The notes under the pieces were generated by a model. The model saw nothing but the letters and a program-made list of their open reading frames with translations. It was not told where the DNA came from and ran no database searches. Of a stretch of 35,719 nt of DNA, positions 29,699 to 35,719 are shown piece by piece. The DNA comes from Ruminococcus sp. Its GTDB lineage: Bacteria; Bacillota_I; Bacilli_A; RF39; UBA660. Numbering within the stretch: the first letter of the stretch is position 1; every line of letters starts with the position of its first letter. Both the position numbers and the translations under genes were made by a program. The stretch lies in assembly GCA_023663235.1 (NCBI GenBank), contig JAMPHW010000009.1, forward strand, positions 1 through 35,719, in the 5' to 3' direction.

Positions 29699-31996
29699 AT
29701 GGAAGAGACACTACCAGTAATGCTGCTTAAAGGACTTATTCTTTTACCAAATCAAGAGGTAAAAATTGAACTTAATAATGATTTAAGTAAAGATATAACA
29801 TCTCTTGCTACCCAAAAATATAATCGCCATATACTGGTAATAACTCCCAAAAATCAAGTTGAAGAAACACCAGAAGTTAATGATCTTCCCGAAGTCGCTG
29901 TTGTTGGCAAAATAAAAAGTCGTATTGAACTTCCAACAGGTAATGTTCGAATTACCATTAAAGGAATAAGTAGAGTAAAAATTCTTTCTCTAACCAATAA
30001 TGAAACTAATAATGATATTTTAGAAGCTAAAGTTACTAATATTGATTTACCTGAATTAGATGAAGTTGAAAAAAAAGCAACAATTAAAAAATTAAATGAA
30101 TTAACTAAAGAATATGTTGCTAACTCTAACCATATTTCTAATAGTATTTTAAACTCTCTTAAAGTAATAGATGATTTATCAAGACTTACTGATACTATCT
30201 GCTCTTTTATGCCTTTAACTTTTAGTAAAAAACTAGAATATGTTGAAGAAATAAATGCTTTATATCGTGCTCGTAATCTCCTAAAGGATATAAAAGTCGA
30301 ATTAGAAGTACTAAAGCTTGATGAAAAACTTGATGAAGAATTACAAAATACTTTAGAATATAGCCAAAAGGAGTTTATTTTAAAAGAAAAAATCCGTATT
30401 ATTGAACAAGAACTAGGATTAAATAAAACGGCTAGTAATAGTTATTTAGAAAAACTAGAGAGCTTAGATTTAAGTAAGAGTAGTAATGAAAAAATTAAAA
30501 ACGAAATTAAAAAACTAGAATATACGAGTGATATATCACCTGAAAATGCCATGATTAGAAACTATTTAGATTGGATTTTTAATTTACCTTGGCACAAATC
30601 TAACTTTGAGAATAACAATTTAGAAGATATTGAATCAAAACTTAATAATACTCATTATGGTTTAAATGATGTTAAAAATAGAATTCTTGAATATGTTGCT
30701 TTAAAAAGAAACAATGATAGTATAAAAAGTCCTATTATTTGTTTAGTTGGTCCTCCAGGTGTGGGTAAAACTAGTATTGCTAAGAGTATTGCAAATGCGC
30801 TTAATCGTAAGTTTTATAAAATAAGTGTAGGGGGACTTAATGATACTTCTGAACTTATCGGTCATAGACGAACTTATATGGGTTCTTGTCCTGGTAAAAT
30901 CATTCAAGCTTTAAGGAAATGTAATAGTAAAAACCCTTTATTACTTATAGACGAAATAGATAAAATTACTATAAACTATAAAGATAATCCTACATCTTGT
31001 TTATTAGATATTTTAGATAAGGAACAAAATACTGAATTTATAGATAATTATATTGAAGAACCATTTGACTTATCTAAAGTATTCTTTATCTTAACCGCTA
31101 ACAATTTAGAAGATATTCCTGAAGCTTTAAAAGATCGTTTAGAAATAATTAATTTATCTAGTTACACGATTTATGAAAAAATTGATATTGCTAAGAAATA
31201 TTTAATACCTAAAATCTTAGAAGAAAATAAAATTGATAATAAAATCATATCTATTAGTGATGAGATGCTTACTTATTTAGTAGAAGCTTACACTAACGAG
31301 GCTGGAGTTCGAGAACTATACCGTTCTTTAGAGAAAGTTATTAGAAAACTAGTTGTAATGGGTCGTCTTAATGAAAGAACTAAAATAAGTAAAATTAGAT
31401 TAAAAGAATATTTAGGTATTCCAAGATACTTAAAATTAGAAAACAAAAGACATGAGTTTGCTGGTCGTGTTAATGCTTTAGGTGTTAATAGTAGTGGTGG
31501 TATTGTAATGCCTGTAGAAACTTGTATTTTTGAAGGTAAAGGAAATTTTAATATTACAGGTATGCTTGGTAAAACAATGGAAGAATCAACTAAAGTTTCA
31601 TTAAGTTTCATTAAAGCTCATATAAATACCTTTAACTTGCAAGATTTCTTTTTTAACATAAAAGATATCCATCTACATTTCTTAGAAGGTGCTACCAAAA
31701 AAGATGGTCCCTCAGCAGGCGTTGCAATAACAACGAGCATTCTAAGTCTTTTATTAGATAAAAAGATTAATAATAATATCGCTTTTACTGGTGAAATATC
31801 TCTAAATGGTGACATTTTAAAAGTAGGAGGGATTAAAGAAAAAATAATTGGTGCTTATAACAATAATATTAAAACAATTTATATCCCAGCATCCAATGAA
31901 TATGATTTAGAAGAAATACCAAAGATAATCAAAGATAATATGACAATTAATTTAGTTAAAAACTTTTTAGAAATATATGAAGAGTTATTTAACTAA
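29699..31996 (+). CDS. lon: ATP-dependent protease Lon
   Basis: 765 residues. The N-terminal substrate-binding domain (1-200) opens with PVMLLKGLILLPNQEV. The AAA+ domain has Walker A GPPGVGKT (351-358), the loop ELIGHRRTYMGSCPGKIIQAL and Walker B LLLIDEID (414-421). The C-terminal protease domain holds the Ser-Lys dyad Ser672 (DGPSAGVA) and Lys715 (GGIKEK), spaced 43 residues as in E. coli Lon (679/722). It degrades misfolded and regulatory proteins in the cytosol. An in-frame TTG one codon upstream is not needed. GGAGG lies 9 bases before the ATG. Confidence 0.97.
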   Translation: MEETLPVMLLKGLILLPNQEVKIELNNDLSKDITSLATQKYNRHILVITPKNQVEETPEVNDLPEVAVVGKIKSRIELPTGNVRITIKGISRVKILSLTNNETNNDILEAKVTNIDLPELDEVEKKATIKKLNELTKEYVANSNHISNSILNSLKVIDDLSRLTDTICSFMPLTFSKKLEYVEEINALYRARNLLKDIKVELEVLKLDEKLDEELQNTLEYSQKEFILKEKIRIIEQELGLNKTASNSYLEKLESLDLSKSSNEKIKNEIKKLEYTSDISPENAMIRNYLDWIFNLPWHKSNFENNNLEDIESKLNNTHYGLNDVKNRILEYVALKRNNDSIKSPIICLVGPPGVGKTSIAKSIANALNRKFYKISVGGLNDTSELIGHRRTYMGSCPGKIIQALRKCNSKNPLLLIDEIDKITINYKDNPTSCLLDILDKEQNTEFIDNYIEEPFDLSKVFFILTANNLEDIPEALKDRLEIINLSSYTIYEKIDIAKKYLIPKILEENKIDNKIISISDEMLTYLVEAYTNEAGVRELYRSLEKVIRKLVVMGRLNERTKISKIRLKEYLGIPRYLKLENKRHEFAGRVNALGVNSSGGIVMPVETCIFEGKGNFNITGMLGKTMEESTKVSLSFIKAHINTFNLQDFFFNIKDIHLHFLEGATKKDGPSAGVAITTSILSLLLDKKINNNIAFTGEISLNGDILKVGGIKEKIIGAYNNNIKTIYIPASNEYDLEEIPKIIKDNMTINLVKNFLEIYEELFN

Positions 31997-32034
31997 ATTT
32001 TTTCTTTAAAAGAGTATTATAAATATTAATAAAG

Positions 32035-32043
32035 TGCTATAAT
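32035..32043 (+). promoter_or_regulatory. Extended -10 promoter of murF-ddl
   Basis: TGCTATAAT 19 bases before the murF ATG, with no clear -35 box. Confidence 0.55.
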
Positions 32044-32062
32044 TTTATAAGAGGTTTTAAAT

Positions 32063-33415
32063 ATGAAAATAAAAGATATATTAGATATTAAAGGCGTTAA
32101 ACTCCTAAATGGTGATGTTAATACAATTCTAGATAATTTAGTTTATAATACGGATAATGTTACTATAGATAGCACTTTTTTAGGCCTTAAAGGCGAAAAT
32201 ACTAATGGCAGTAAATATTATAAAGAGGCTTTTAAAAAAGGGGCTAAAACTTGTGTCTTATGTGATATTGATATTTCTGAAGAAGAATTAAATATATATA
32301 AAGATAAAAATATTATCATGACTAATGATACTCTAGCTTTTATTCTTGAAGTAACTAAAAGAAAAAGAGACATTTTAAATATTCCCATAATCGCTGTAAC
32401 TGGTAGTGTCGGTAAAACTAGTACTAAAAACATCATCGCAGATATTCTTAGTATCAAATATAAAGTTTTAAAAACAAGTGGTAATTTAAATACTAATGTA
32501 GGTCTTGCTGTAACTCTAATGGGTATTACTGATGAAAATATGATTGTCCTTGAAATGGGAATGAGTAAATTTGGTGAGATAAAAGAACTTACAAATATTG
32601 CTAAGCCCGATGTTGCCGTTATAACTAATATTGGTACTGCTCATATAGGTAACTTAGGAAGTAGAGAAAATATTTTAAAAGCCAAATTAGAGATTTTAGA
32701 TGGGTTAAAAGGACCATTAATTATTAATAATGATAATGATATGCTATATAATTGGTCTAAGAAAACAAGTATTAAAAATCCCATAATCACTTTTGGTATT
32801 GATAAAGAAAGTAACTATAAAGCAAGTAATATAACATACAATAAAAGTGGTAGTCATTTTAGATTAAGAGAAGAAACAGTAAATAATAATGTCATAGGAA
32901 AACATTTTATCTATAATTCTTTGGTAGCTTTTGCTATTGGTGATTTATATGATATTCCTCATCAAGACATTATAAATAAACTAAAAAATATTCCTTTAGA
33001 ACCTAATCGTATGGAATTAATAAATAAAAATAATATAACCATTATTAATGATACTTATAATGCTAGTTATGATTCTGTTTATTACGCTTTAGAGGTCTTA
33101 AGCTCTTTTGATGGCAGACATATAGCTGTTTTAGGCGATATCTTAGAATTAGGAGAATTTAGTGAAGAAATTCATCGCAATATTGGAAAATTAATTAAAG
33201 AAAATAAAATAGATTTCTTAATAACTGTTGGAGAAGAATCAAAATATATAAATGAAGAAGCTTTAAATAATAATTTTAATCATAATAATTCTTATCATTT
33301 TAATAGTAATAAAGAAGCCATAACATTCATAAATAATATAAAGACTATTAATGACACTATTTTAATAAAAGCTAGTAATGGCATGAACTTTATTGAAATT
33401 GTATCTAACATTTAA
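32063..33415 (+). CDS. murF: UDP-N-acetylmuramoyl-tripeptide--D-alanyl-D-alanine ligase
   Basis: 450 residues. Cytoplasmic Mur ligase that adds D-Ala-D-Ala to UDP-MurNAc-tripeptide. The N-terminal UDP-binding domain includes STFLGLKGENTNGSKYYKEAFKKGA (a MurE/MurF-type substrate loop). The ATP site is TGSVGKTST (113-121), then KTSGNLNTNVGLA and VLEMGMSKFGEI, which separate MurF from MurE. The C-terminal domain shows PNRMEL, NDTYNAS and VLGDILELGEFSEEIH, all MurF-specific. ddl, which makes its dipeptide substrate, follows 10 bases after the stop. Confidence 0.96.
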   Translation: MKIKDILDIKGVKLLNGDVNTILDNLVYNTDNVTIDSTFLGLKGENTNGSKYYKEAFKKGAKTCVLCDIDISEEELNIYKDKNIIMTNDTLAFILEVTKRKRDILNIPIIAVTGSVGKTSTKNIIADILSIKYKVLKTSGNLNTNVGLAVTLMGITDENMIVLEMGMSKFGEIKELTNIAKPDVAVITNIGTAHIGNLGSRENILKAKLEILDGLKGPLIINNDNDMLYNWSKKTSIKNPIITFGIDKESNYKASNITYNKSGSHFRLREETVNNNVIGKHFIYNSLVAFAIGDLYDIPHQDIINKLKNIPLEPNRMELINKNNITIINDTYNASYDSVYYALEVLSSFDGRHIAVLGDILELGEFSEEIHRNIGKLIKENKIDFLITVGEESKYINEEALNNNFNHNNSYHFNSNKEAITFINNIKTINDTILIKASNGMNFIEIVSNI

Positions 33416-33425
33416 GGAGGTTAAA

Positions 33426-34460
33426 ATGAAATTAGCAGTTCTTTTTGGTGGGCGCTCTAATGAACATGAAGTCTCAACCGTCTCTGCATCTTCTATACTT
33501 GAAAACTTAGATAAAGAAAAATATGATATAACTCCTATTTATTTAGATAAAGAAAATAATTTCTATAAATGGTTAGAACCAATATCTAATATAAAAACTT
33601 TAAAAATAGGAGAGTTACCCCATAATTTAGAAAAAATAAGTAATAGTTTTGAATATTTAAAAACTTTTGATTTAGTTTTTATCATGATTCACGGTAAAGA
33701 TGGTGAAGATGGCGTCTTTAGTAGTATTCTTGATTTTCTAAACATTAAATATATTGGCAATAGTCCACTATCTAGTACTCTTACAATGGATAAAATTTTA
33801 ACTAAAGAAATACTAGAAAATAATAATATTAAAACTTCTAAATATATGGCTATAACTAAATATAATAATGAATATTTATATAAAGATTTAAGTTTAAATA
33901 TTAAAGATTTGATAAATAAAATAGAAGAAACCCTAAATTATCCTTTATTTGTTAAACCATCAAGAAGTGGTTCTTCTCTTGGTATCTCTAAAGCTAATAA
34001 CAAAAAAGAACTAGAAGAAGCTATAAATATAGCTCTAAATACTGATAGTCGTCTTGTAATTGAAGAAATGATAATTGGAAAAGAATTAGAATGTGCTATT
34101 TTAGAAAAAGATAATGAAGTTATGGCTTCATGTGTTGGTGAAGTTAAAGCAGCTGATACCTTTTATAGCTTTGATGCTAAATATAAAAATACTGAAAGTT
34201 TAACTATCATACCAGCAAGCATTAGTGATGAGGACTCTTTAAGAATAAGAGAAGCTGCTAAAAAAGTTTTTAAAATTCTAAATTGTCATGGTTATAGTCG
34301 TTGTGATTTCTTTCTAACTAATAGTGGAGAAGTAATACTAAATGAAATTAATACCATCCCTGGTTTTACAGAAATAAGTATGTATCCTAAGCTTTGGGAA
34401 TCAAGTGGTATAAAATATAATGAAGTATTAGATATCTTAATAAATGAAGCCATAAAATAA
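33426..34460 (+). CDS. ddl: D-alanine--D-alanine ligase
   Basis: 344-residue ATP-grasp enzyme that makes the D-Ala-D-Ala dipeptide for MurF. The N-terminal GGRSNEHEVS motif, then HGKDGEDG, FVKPSRSGSSLGISK (ATP loop), ELECAIL, FYSFDAKY, and NEINTIPGFTEISMYPKLW are all present. The AKY tyrosine used by D-Ala-D-Ala ligases is retained, whereas VanA-type D-Ala-D-Lac ligases differ there, so a normal dipeptide product is inferred. A longer reading starting inside murF is rejected: AAGGAGG lies 5 bases before this ATG. The gene ends in a terminator that begins within its stop codon. Confidence 0.96.
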   Translation: MKLAVLFGGRSNEHEVSTVSASSILENLDKEKYDITPIYLDKENNFYKWLEPISNIKTLKIGELPHNLEKISNSFEYLKTFDLVFIMIHGKDGEDGVFSSILDFLNIKYIGNSPLSSTLTMDKILTKEILENNNIKTSKYMAITKYNNEYLYKDLSLNIKDLINKIEETLNYPLFVKPSRSGSSLGISKANNKKELEEAINIALNTDSRLVIEEMIIGKELECAILEKDNEVMASCVGEVKAADTFYSFDAKYKNTESLTIIPASISDEDSLRIREAAKKVFKILNCHGYSRCDFFLTNSGEVILNEINTIPGFTEISMYPKLWESSGIKYNEVLDILINEAIK

Positions 34461-34489
34461 ATCGTGTCGAATTTTGTCGAACGATTTTT
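34460..34489 (+). terminator. Terminator of murF-ddl
   Basis: AATCGT-(G)-TCGA / TCGA-ACGATT with loop ATTTTG and a T-tract. One bulged G. Confidence 0.78.
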
Positions 34490-34513
34490 CTTTACAAAAA
34501 TAACTTATAAGTA

Positions 34514-34598
34514 TAAAATAAAAAGCGTAGTTCTGAATGATCCCTACACTCCTACACGCCAAGATTCATGTGTCTCTTTAATTGTTCGGAACTACACT
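34514..34598 (-). terminator. Long-loop stem with T-tract at the end of the minus-strand microprotein gene
   Basis: On the minus strand AGTGTAGTTC pairs with GAACTACGCT (one G-U), GAA/TTC extends it, and CTTTTTATTTTA follows. The loop of roughly 50 bases is far longer than in an ordinary terminator and has internal complementarity (TGAAT/ATTCA), so this may be the 3' end of a structured small RNA. On the plus strand there is no T-tract. Confidence 0.5.
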
Positions 34599-34693
34599 TA
34601 ATTTATGGCATAAGCAACAATACCTGCAATAACACTAGCAACCATTGCAATAAGCATACCCCAAGCAAATATTTTTCTTGTTCTCTTTTTCAA
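34598..34693 (-). CDS. DUF4044-like single-span membrane microprotein (TTG start)
   Basis: A 31-residue frame too short for usual gene finders. A basic N-terminus (KKRTRK) is followed by one hydrophobic helix with IFAWGMLIAMVASVIAG. This is the layout and wording of DUF4044 proteins of Bacilli (poly-Lys start, then W-x-M-L-I-A-M-x-x-S). The start is a TTG with GGTGAT 4 bases ahead, the same signal used by several larger genes here. It is orientated against ddl and spoIIM-like neighbours. No clear promoter is seen upstream apart from TATGAT in the divergent spacer. Function of the family is unknown. Confidence 0.65.
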   Translation of the reverse strand: MKKRTRKIFAWGMLIAMVASVIAGIVAYAIN

Positions 34694-34774
34694 AATTATC
34701 ACCATCTCTTTTTACATACATTAATAATTTATCATATTTTAATTAATTATTCAATATAATTTAATGGTGATATT

Positions 34775-35350
34775 ATGAATAATTTAAGAATTTATTTAAA
34801 AAAGTACTCTAAAATTTTAAAACTTATTGGAATATCACTAGCCTTAGGTCTAATTATTGGCTTTTTTATTTATCATAAAATAGATAACACACTTATTTTT
34901 GAAGAATTAACCAACATAAAAGAAACTTTAAATAACCATCATCTAAATTATTTGCTCCTTCACTTTGTTGTTATATCACTTCTTATAACTAGTTCAATAA
35001 CAATCATAGGCTCTATATCCTTTGTTTTTTACTTTTTGTTTGAAGGAATATCTATCAGTTATAATCTATTAACCTTATGGCACGTTTATCGCTTTAAAGG
35101 CCTAATTTATAGCACTTTATATCTTATAATAACTAAATTAATATTTATTATCTTATTAATATTTGTTTTTATTAGAATATTAAATATTATTAGACTTATT
35201 TTAACCAAAAAAGAAATAGACATTAAAACTAGCATATATCATAATTTAAAAAAAGCTCTTATAACTATTTTTCTTATATTTTTAAATGATTTATTTATCT
35301 ATTTCTTTGCTTCAATTATCTTATCTAAACTGTTATTTATAATTAGTTAA
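34775..35350 (+). CDS. SpoIIM-like (stage II sporulation protein M / DUF95) membrane protein
   Basis: 191 residues with at least four membrane helices (about 17-34, 59-86, 107-145 and 160-189). Several features resemble SpoIIM/DUF95 proteins: N-terminal GLIIGFFIYHKID, a first long helix pair, a central GISISYNL segment, and a KGLIYSTLYLIITKLIF helix in the place of the HG-x-x-E region. The conserved HGI.E residues themselves are not present, so this is a divergent member or a look-alike. In B. subtilis SpoIIM acts in septal peptidoglycan degradation during engulfment. GGTGAT lies 3 bases before the ATG, with TATAAT at 34755-34760. Confidence 0.5.
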   Translation: MNNLRIYLKKYSKILKLIGISLALGLIIGFFIYHKIDNTLIFEELTNIKETLNNHHLNYLLLHFVVISLLITSSITIIGSISFVFYFLFEGISISYNLLTLWHVYRFKGLIYSTLYLIITKLIFIILLIFVFIRILNIIRLILTKKEIDIKTSIYHNLKKALITIFLIFLNDLFIYFFASIILSKLLFIIS

Positions 35351-35479
35351 ATACGTACTTTATTTACTTATATAAAAACAAACGATAAAATATTATTAGA
35401 GAAGTATATAACTGTTAAGTGACCTCACAATATATTATAAAGCATAAACTTTGTTAATTATTAAAAAGGGGGTATGCTT

Positions 35480-35573
35480 ATGATGGAAAGGAATAAATGG
35501 AATATTTAAGTTTCTTGTTGTTTCGCTTTACATATTAATGCAGGATAATAATTCAAAAAATCATAAGAATTAA
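35480..35573 (+). pseudogene. Putative small hydrophobic (type I) toxin, apparently frameshifted
   Basis: GGGGG lies just before tandem ATGs, an unusually strong ribosome binding site for a frame that stops after 9 codons. In another frame, the bases from 35493 to the TAA at 35571 encode a hydrophobic segment KFLVVSLYILMQ followed by a charged tail NNSKNHKN. Removing one A near 35492 would join the start to this frame and give a 28-residue single-span peptide with a charged end, the shape of holin-like type I toxins of Bacilli. The two hairpins downstream also match such loci. Decay, a sequencing indel or coincidence are all possible. Confidence 0.38.
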
Positions 35574-35580
35574 AAAAATA

Positions 35581-35611
35581 ACACTTAACTCTTCTTTGAA
35601 GCGCTAAGTGT
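35581..35611. terminator. Hairpin with a T-tract on the minus strand (possible antisense RNA terminator)
   Basis: ACACTTA / TAAGTGT outer stem with CTTC-TTT-GAAG inside. On the minus strand it is followed by TTATTTTTTT, so it could end an antisense RNA entering from the right. On the plus strand it lies in the 3' region of the toxin-like frame. Confidence 0.5.
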
Positions 35612-35624
35612 AACTAAATCATTT

Positions 35625-35664
35625 AGAGGCATTTAACGAACTAAGTTATATACCTCTCTTTTTT
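35625..35664 (+). terminator. Plus-strand terminator at the end of the toxin-like locus
   Basis: AGAGG / CCTCT outer stem with TAAC-GAACTAA-GTTA inside, then CTTTTTT. A further small hairpin ATGAGA-TTTC-TCTCAT follows at 35670-35685. I see nothing else in the last 30 bases. Confidence 0.6.
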
Positions 35665-35719
35665 ATTGTATGAGATTTCTCTCATCTATATACATAATAA
35701 CATAATAAACTAATTATTT

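Noticed and set aside
33393-33425. ddl start inside the murF 3' end
   Set aside because: AAGGAGG lies 5 bases before the later ATG, which also gives the typical MKLAVLFGGRS start.
34524-34598. tRNA-like acceptor stem
   Set aside because: No T-loop, anticodon arm or CCA-compatible end in either orientation, and the T-tract on the minus strand fits a terminator.
35498-35539. 13-codon frame from an ATG within the toxin-like locus
   Set aside because: No ribosome binding site of its own. The hydrophobic frame with the charged tail makes a better candidate product.
1-35719. Mycoplasma genetic code (TGA = Trp)
   Set aside because: TGA ends gatA, yqfC, yqfD and the vanZ-like gene at family-typical lengths, often inside ATGA overlaps, and Trp is encoded by TGG.
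1-35719. CRISPR array, prophage or insertion sequence
   Set aside because: No regularly spaced direct repeats, transposase, integrase or terminal inverted repeats were found by eye.

Overview
This is an A+T-rich chromosomal window from a low-GC Gram-positive bacterium (Bacillota). GatCAB, an AsnRS, a B. subtilis-like yqfC-yqfD-ybeY-dgkA-era-yqzL block, a 6S-like RNA directly upstream of tcdA, murF-ddl and sporulation-family genes all point to the class Bacilli. An uncultured gut lineage near the Mollicutes root (RF39-like) is a plausible guess, but it is inference. TGA is a normal stop (it ends gatA, yqfC, yqfD and vanZ), so the Mycoplasma code 4 does not apply. There are no tRNA, rRNA, CRISPR or insertion-sequence genes. 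The window looks like core chromosome with small islands of fast-evolving surface genes.

Layout. 1-3525: 3' end of asnS, then gatC-gatA-gatB, translationally coupled and closed by a terminator. 3574-5874: two separately promoted secreted proteins, one of unknown function and one with a CAP domain. 5921-6811: a 6S RNA candidate followed by tcdA. 6915-9539: ppdK. 9854-12860: an AI-2E-family permease, an unknown protein and an HD-domain protein. 12910-18107: a very large MMPL/RND transporter on the minus strand, diverging from a TetR regulator. 18210-20937: five small exported proteins containing a duplicated two-gene cassette. 21164-25078: yqfC-yqfD-vanZ-ybeY-dgkA-era-yqzL, with overlapping or closely spaced genes. 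25160-31996: an unknown protein, trigger factor, a DUF2207-like membrane protein with an ATP-grasp enzyme, and Lon. 32063-34460: murF-ddl. 34461-35719: a DUF4044-like microprotein on the minus strand, a SpoIIM-like protein, and a locus shaped like a type I toxin-antitoxin module with an apparently frameshifted toxin.

The genes cover tRNA-dependent amidation and tRNA modification (gatCAB, asnS, tcdA), pyruvate/PEP metabolism (ppdK), ribosome and 16S rRNA maturation (ybeY, era), protein quality control (tig, lon) and cell-wall precursor synthesis (murF, ddl, dgkA). Two expression signals recur: extended -10 promoters (TGnTATAAT) with little or no -35 box, and start codons placed 3-6 bases after GGTGAT, the 3' half of the Shine-Dalgarno consensus.

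The best leads are the divergent 6S RNA, the roughly 800-residue tandem-repeat insertion in the MMPL transporter, the duplicated exported cassette, and the toxin-like locus at the right edge. All calls come from reading the sequence. No database search or folding program was run.
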